A stretch of 64,000 bases of DNA from JAZDFC01 sp043808235. GTDB taxonomy: Bacteria; Bacteroidota; Ignavibacteria; Ignavibacteriales; Melioribacteraceae. The notes beneath the pieces are model-generated. The model worked only from the letters and a program-made list of their open reading frames with translations, ran no database searches and was not told the DNA's origin. The stretch covers positions 1 through 64,000 of the forward strand of contig JAZDFC010000105.1 of NCBI GenBank assembly GCA_043808235.1, given 5' to 3'. Shown piece after piece: positions 61,332 to 64,000 of the stretch (position 1 is the first letter of the stretch; every line of letters starts with the position of its first letter). The translations under genes were made by a program, and so were the position numbers.

Positions 61332-63809
61332 TTATATCAACTGATCTTCCGGTGATGATGTTCCATTTGTTCCGTTAGTTTCATCTTCTTCGGGAACAAC
61401 GCGTGCGATATCTGCAATTTCATCGTCTTCGTTCAACCGAATGAGCCTTACGCCTTGTGTGTTCCGACCCATAATTCTCAGTGCGCTAACTCCTTGCCGG
61501 ATGACCATTCCCTGCACCGTTATTATTACTAATTCATCGCTATCATTAACTTCCATTAGAGCTATTAACTTTCCGTTTCTATCAGATGTTTTTATCGTAA
61601 TCACGCCTTTCCCGCCTCTTCGAGTTACCCTGTAATCTTCGATTTCGGAACGTTTGCCGAAACCTTTTTCCGTAACAACCATGAGTGTGCTGGCATTTCT
61701 AACCACAATCATTCCGATTACAGCATCGTTTTTGCCGAGTTTTATTCCCCGTACTCCTGTTGCGGTTCTTCCCATATTGCGAACATCTTTTTCGTTGAAG
61801 CGGACAGCCATTCCGTGTTTTGTACCAATAATAATCTCGTTGTTACCGTCCGAGAGTTTGGCTTCAACGAGCTCGTCGCTATCAACAAGGTTGATTGCGT
61901 TGATGCCGCCGCGCCGAACATTTGAATATGCAGAGAGTACGGTTTTTTTAATTGTTCCTTGTCGTGTTGCCATTACAATAAATTTGTCGTCGGTAAATTC
62001 TTTTACTGTAACGAACGCGGTGATTTTTTCTTCTTTGTCTTTTTCAAGAAGATTAATAATAGATCTGCCTTTTGCAGCTCGCCCGCCTTCGGGAATTTCA
62101 TGCACCTTTAACCAATAGCACTTTCCTCTATCGGTGAAAAACATAATGTAATGGTGGGTTGACGCAATAAACATGTGTTCGATAAAGTCATCTTCTTTTG
62201 TACCTGCGCCGGTTACGCCTTTACCGCCGCGTGTTTGCCGCCGGTAACCGCTTACCGGGAATCTTTTTATAAATCCCTGATGAGAAATTGTAACAACAAC
62301 ATCTTCTTCGGCAATTATATCTTCAAGAGAAAAATCTTTGTAGTCGTAAATTATTTCTGTTCGTCTTTCGTCGCCGTATTTTTCTTTCAAGACAATTAAT
62401 TCTTCTTTTATAATCTGTTTTCTCTTTCTTTCGTTATCGAGGATGCCCTTTAATTTTTCGATCAGTTTGAGTGTTTCTTTGTATTCGTCTTCAATTTTCT
62501 TTCTTTCAAGTCCTGTTAATCTCTGCAAGCGCATATCGAGTATAGCTTTCGCCTGAATCTCCGAGAGTTTGAATTTACGCATCAAGTTATGTTTGGCAGT
62601 CTCAACATCGCGGGATTTTTTAATTGTCTCGATAACTTCATCGATATTATCGAGTGCAATAATGTATCCTTCCAATATATGCGCTCTACGCTCTGCCGCA
62701 TCAAGCTCGAATTTTGTTCTTCTAATTAACACAACCATTCTATGATCGAGAAAATGTTGCATCATTTCCATAAGTGTTAATACTTTTGGAACGCCGTTCA
62801 CCAGCGCAAGCATTATTACACCAAACGTTACCTGCATCTGTGTATGTTTGAAAAGCTGATTCAGTGTAACTGCGGGCTGCCCGTCTCTTTTCATTTCAAT
62901 AACTACTCTCATTCCATCTCTATCCGACTCGTCGCGTATGTTTGAAATTCCTTCAATCTTTCCTTCTCTCACGAGCTCGGCAATTTTTTCGATCAAAGAG
63001 GCTTTATTAACCTGGTATGGAATTTCCGTAATAATAATATTTTCCCTGTCGTTTTTCAGCGTTTCAATGTTTGCTTTTGCTCTAAGTACAACCCTACCTC
63101 TTCCTGTTAGGAGCGCATCTCTCACTCCCTCGTAACCGTAAATTATACCTCCGGTTGGAAAATCCGGAGCCTTGACTATCTTTATCATATCCTCCGGTTT
63201 TACTTTCGGATTATCAATCAAAGTAATAAGCCCATCAATTACTTCGCTTATGTTATGCGGAGGAATGTTTGTTGCCATTCCAACCGCGATTCCGCTTGCA
63301 CCGTTAATGAGAAGGTTGGGCAAATATGACGGCATAACTGTTGGTTCTTGCAACGATTCATCAAAGTTATTAACGAAGTCAACCGTATTTTTGTCAAGGT
63401 CTCTCAACATTTCATCCGCAATGCGTGCGAGCCGTGCTTCCGTATAACGCATTGCCGCTGGTGAATCGCCGTCGACCGAACCAAAATTTCCCTGTCCATC
63501 CACAAGTGGATAGCGAAGCGACCACTCCTGCGCCATACGAACCATTGTATCATAAACAGCGGTATCGCCGTGCGGGTGATATTTACCGAGCACTTCGCCC
63601 ACTATTCTTGCGGATTTTTTATAGGGCTTATTATGAGGAACGCCGAGTTCGTGCATTCCAAACAAAACTCTGCGGTGAACTGGTTTTAGTCCATCTCTAA
63701 CATCAGGTAGAGCGCGTGCGACTATTACGCTCATTGCATAATCGATGTAGGATGATTTCATTTCTTCTTCGAGGGATACGGGTACTATTTTTTCAAAAAT
63801 GGTTGTCAT
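61332..63809 (-). CDS. gyrA: DNA gyrase subunit A
   Basis: Breakage-reunion subunit of gyrase, which introduces negative supercoils using ATP hydrolysis in GyrB. The protein has 825 residues. The catalytic tyrosine is in A-M-R-Y-T-E, residue 122. The quinolone-resistance region reads H-P-H-G-D-T-A-V-Y-D, so residue 83 (E. coli numbering) is Thr and 87 Asp. The C-terminal DNA-wrapping domain has the GyrA box variant Q-T-R-G-G-K-G and further blades with T-R-R-G-G-K-G, distinguishing it from ParC. It ends in a short acidic tail. gyrB is not in the window. A HEPN-type gene ends 13 bases upstream of the start codon, which is unusual. Confidence 0.97.
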   Translation of the reverse strand: MTTIFEKIVPVSLEEEMKSSYIDYAMSVIVARALPDVRDGLKPVHRRVLFGMHELGVPHNKPYKKSARIVGEVLGKYHPHGDTAVYDTMVRMAQEWSLRYPLVDGQGNFGSVDGDSPAAMRYTEARLARIADEMLRDLDKNTVDFVNNFDESLQEPTVMPSYLPNLLINGASGIAVGMATNIPPHNISEVIDGLITLIDNPKVKPEDMIKIVKAPDFPTGGIIYGYEGVRDALLTGRGRVVLRAKANIETLKNDRENIIITEIPYQVNKASLIEKIAELVREGKIEGISNIRDESDRDGMRVVIEMKRDGQPAVTLNQLFKHTQMQVTFGVIMLALVNGVPKVLTLMEMMQHFLDHRMVVLIRRTKFELDAAERRAHILEGYIIALDNIDEVIETIKKSRDVETAKHNLMRKFKLSEIQAKAILDMRLQRLTGLERKKIEDEYKETLKLIEKLKGILDNERKRKQIIKEELIVLKEKYGDERRTEIIYDYKDFSLEDIIAEEDVVVTISHQGFIKRFPVSGYRRQTRGGKGVTGAGTKEDDFIEHMFIASTHHYIMFFTDRGKCYWLKVHEIPEGGRAAKGRSIINLLEKDKEEKITAFVTVKEFTDDKFIVMATRQGTIKKTVLSAYSNVRRGGINAINLVDSDELVEAKLSDGNNEIIIGTKHGMAVRFNEKDVRNMGRTATGVRGIKLGKNDAVIGMIVVRNASTLMVVTEKGFGKRSEIEDYRVTRRGGKGVITIKTSDRNGKLIALMEVNDSDELVIITVQGMVIRQGVSALRIMGRNTQGVRLIRLNEDDEIADIARVVPEEDETNGTNGTSSPEDQLI

Positions 63810-63822
63810 GAATATTTATTTT

Positions 63823-64000
63823 TTATTGTTGGTTCTGTTTTTTAATTTCCGAAAGAATTTGAATTACTGTTTTATTTAGCAACGGAATATCGTCCTTACA
63901 AATTTTGAAAATAACTAATGCGTTGACTTCGGCATAATGGTGGGAAATAATGTCTCGTAATTTCATTATCTCAATCCATTCAATTTGCGGGTAGTTCTTT
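63823..64000 (-). CDS. HepT-like (DUF86) HEPN protein, C-terminal fragment
   Basis: The frame entering from the window edge ends with the stop codon at 63823-63825 and shows 59 residues: Y-P-Q-I-E-W-I-E-I-M-K-L-R-D-I-I-S-H-H-Y, later D-D-I-P-L-L-N-K-T-V-I-Q-I-L. R-D-I-I-S-H-H-Y is the R-x4-H-x-Y motif of HepT toxins, HEPN RNases that are inhibited by AMPylation of the tyrosine by a MNT nucleotidyltransferase partner. The N-terminus and any mntA partner lie beyond base 64000. It is 13 bases upstream of gyrA on the same strand, so both may be read from one transcript. Confidence 0.82.
   Translation of the reverse strand, partial: KNYPQIEWIEIMKLRDIISHHYAEVNALVIFKICKDDIPLLNKTVIQILSEIKKQNQQ

Overview
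The window looks like a chromosomal segment of a member of the Ignavibacteria or a close relative in the Bacteroidota/Chlorobiota group. This is inferred, not measured. The DNA is AT-rich by eye. Seven secreted proteins (one only as a C-terminal stub) end in the same roughly 80-residue tail with an N-Y-P-N-P-F-N-P-x-T core, a Y-D-I-L-G step and a basic end, which is the FlgD-like type IX secretion (T9SS) sorting domain these bacteria use. Many genes have AAGGA/GGAG ribosome sites. No rRNA, tRNA, CRISPR array, transposase or prophage was seen.

Layout. 0-4.3 kb: tail of a T9SS cargo gene, then a secreted GH27-like glycosidase and a CE7-like esterase in tandem. 4.3-7.8 kb: a GNAT/YoaP-type acetyltransferase, then a copper chaperone and a copper-exporting P-type ATPase. 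7.8-16.7 kb: a secreted alpha/beta hydrolase, a lipoprotein plus coiled-coil membrane protein pair, a CotH/lamin-tail T9SS protein, a HAD phosphatase, a DUF2752-TM2 pair and a YpfJ-type zinc peptidase. 16.8-33.8 kb: a 14-repeat FG-GAP protein with a lipoprotein, an M28 peptidase, a decayed PAP2 phosphatase gene, a second HAD enzyme, a two-subunit M16 peptidase, a 1487-residue mosaic surface protein and an unknown exported protein. 34-40.9 kb: two APC transporters, a TerC protein, a HicBA toxin-antitoxin pair whose toxin gene carries a frameshift, and a PAS histidine kinase.

41-53 kb is the most unusual part. It holds a polytopic spermidine-synthase-like protein and an AmmeMemoRadiSam locus (radical SAM enzyme plus a MEMO-AMMECR1 fusion) in which both proteins carry export signals. 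It also holds a YceI-MarR operon, a Tat-signal Gfo/Idh oxidoreductase, and a TldD/TldE pair in which only TldD has a Tat signal. 53-64 kb: metallophosphoesterase, intact PAP2 phosphatase, two T9SS proteins (one a subtilase), a transsulfuration-family PLP enzyme, a nucleotidyltransferase with a small partner gene, gyrA, and the 3' end of a HepT-type HEPN gene only 13 bases upstream of gyrA.

The intergenic spaces are rich in short palindromes and dispersed repeats: a 120-bp MITE-like element, a cluster of GTCCC/GGGAC palindromes, a hairpin family present twice in opposite orientation, and a CAGTAATCAG-type repeat that has also entered the copper ATPase coding sequence. The strongest candidates for new biology are the exported AmmeMemoRadiSam locus and the gyrA neighbourhood flanked by toxin-antitoxin-like genes.
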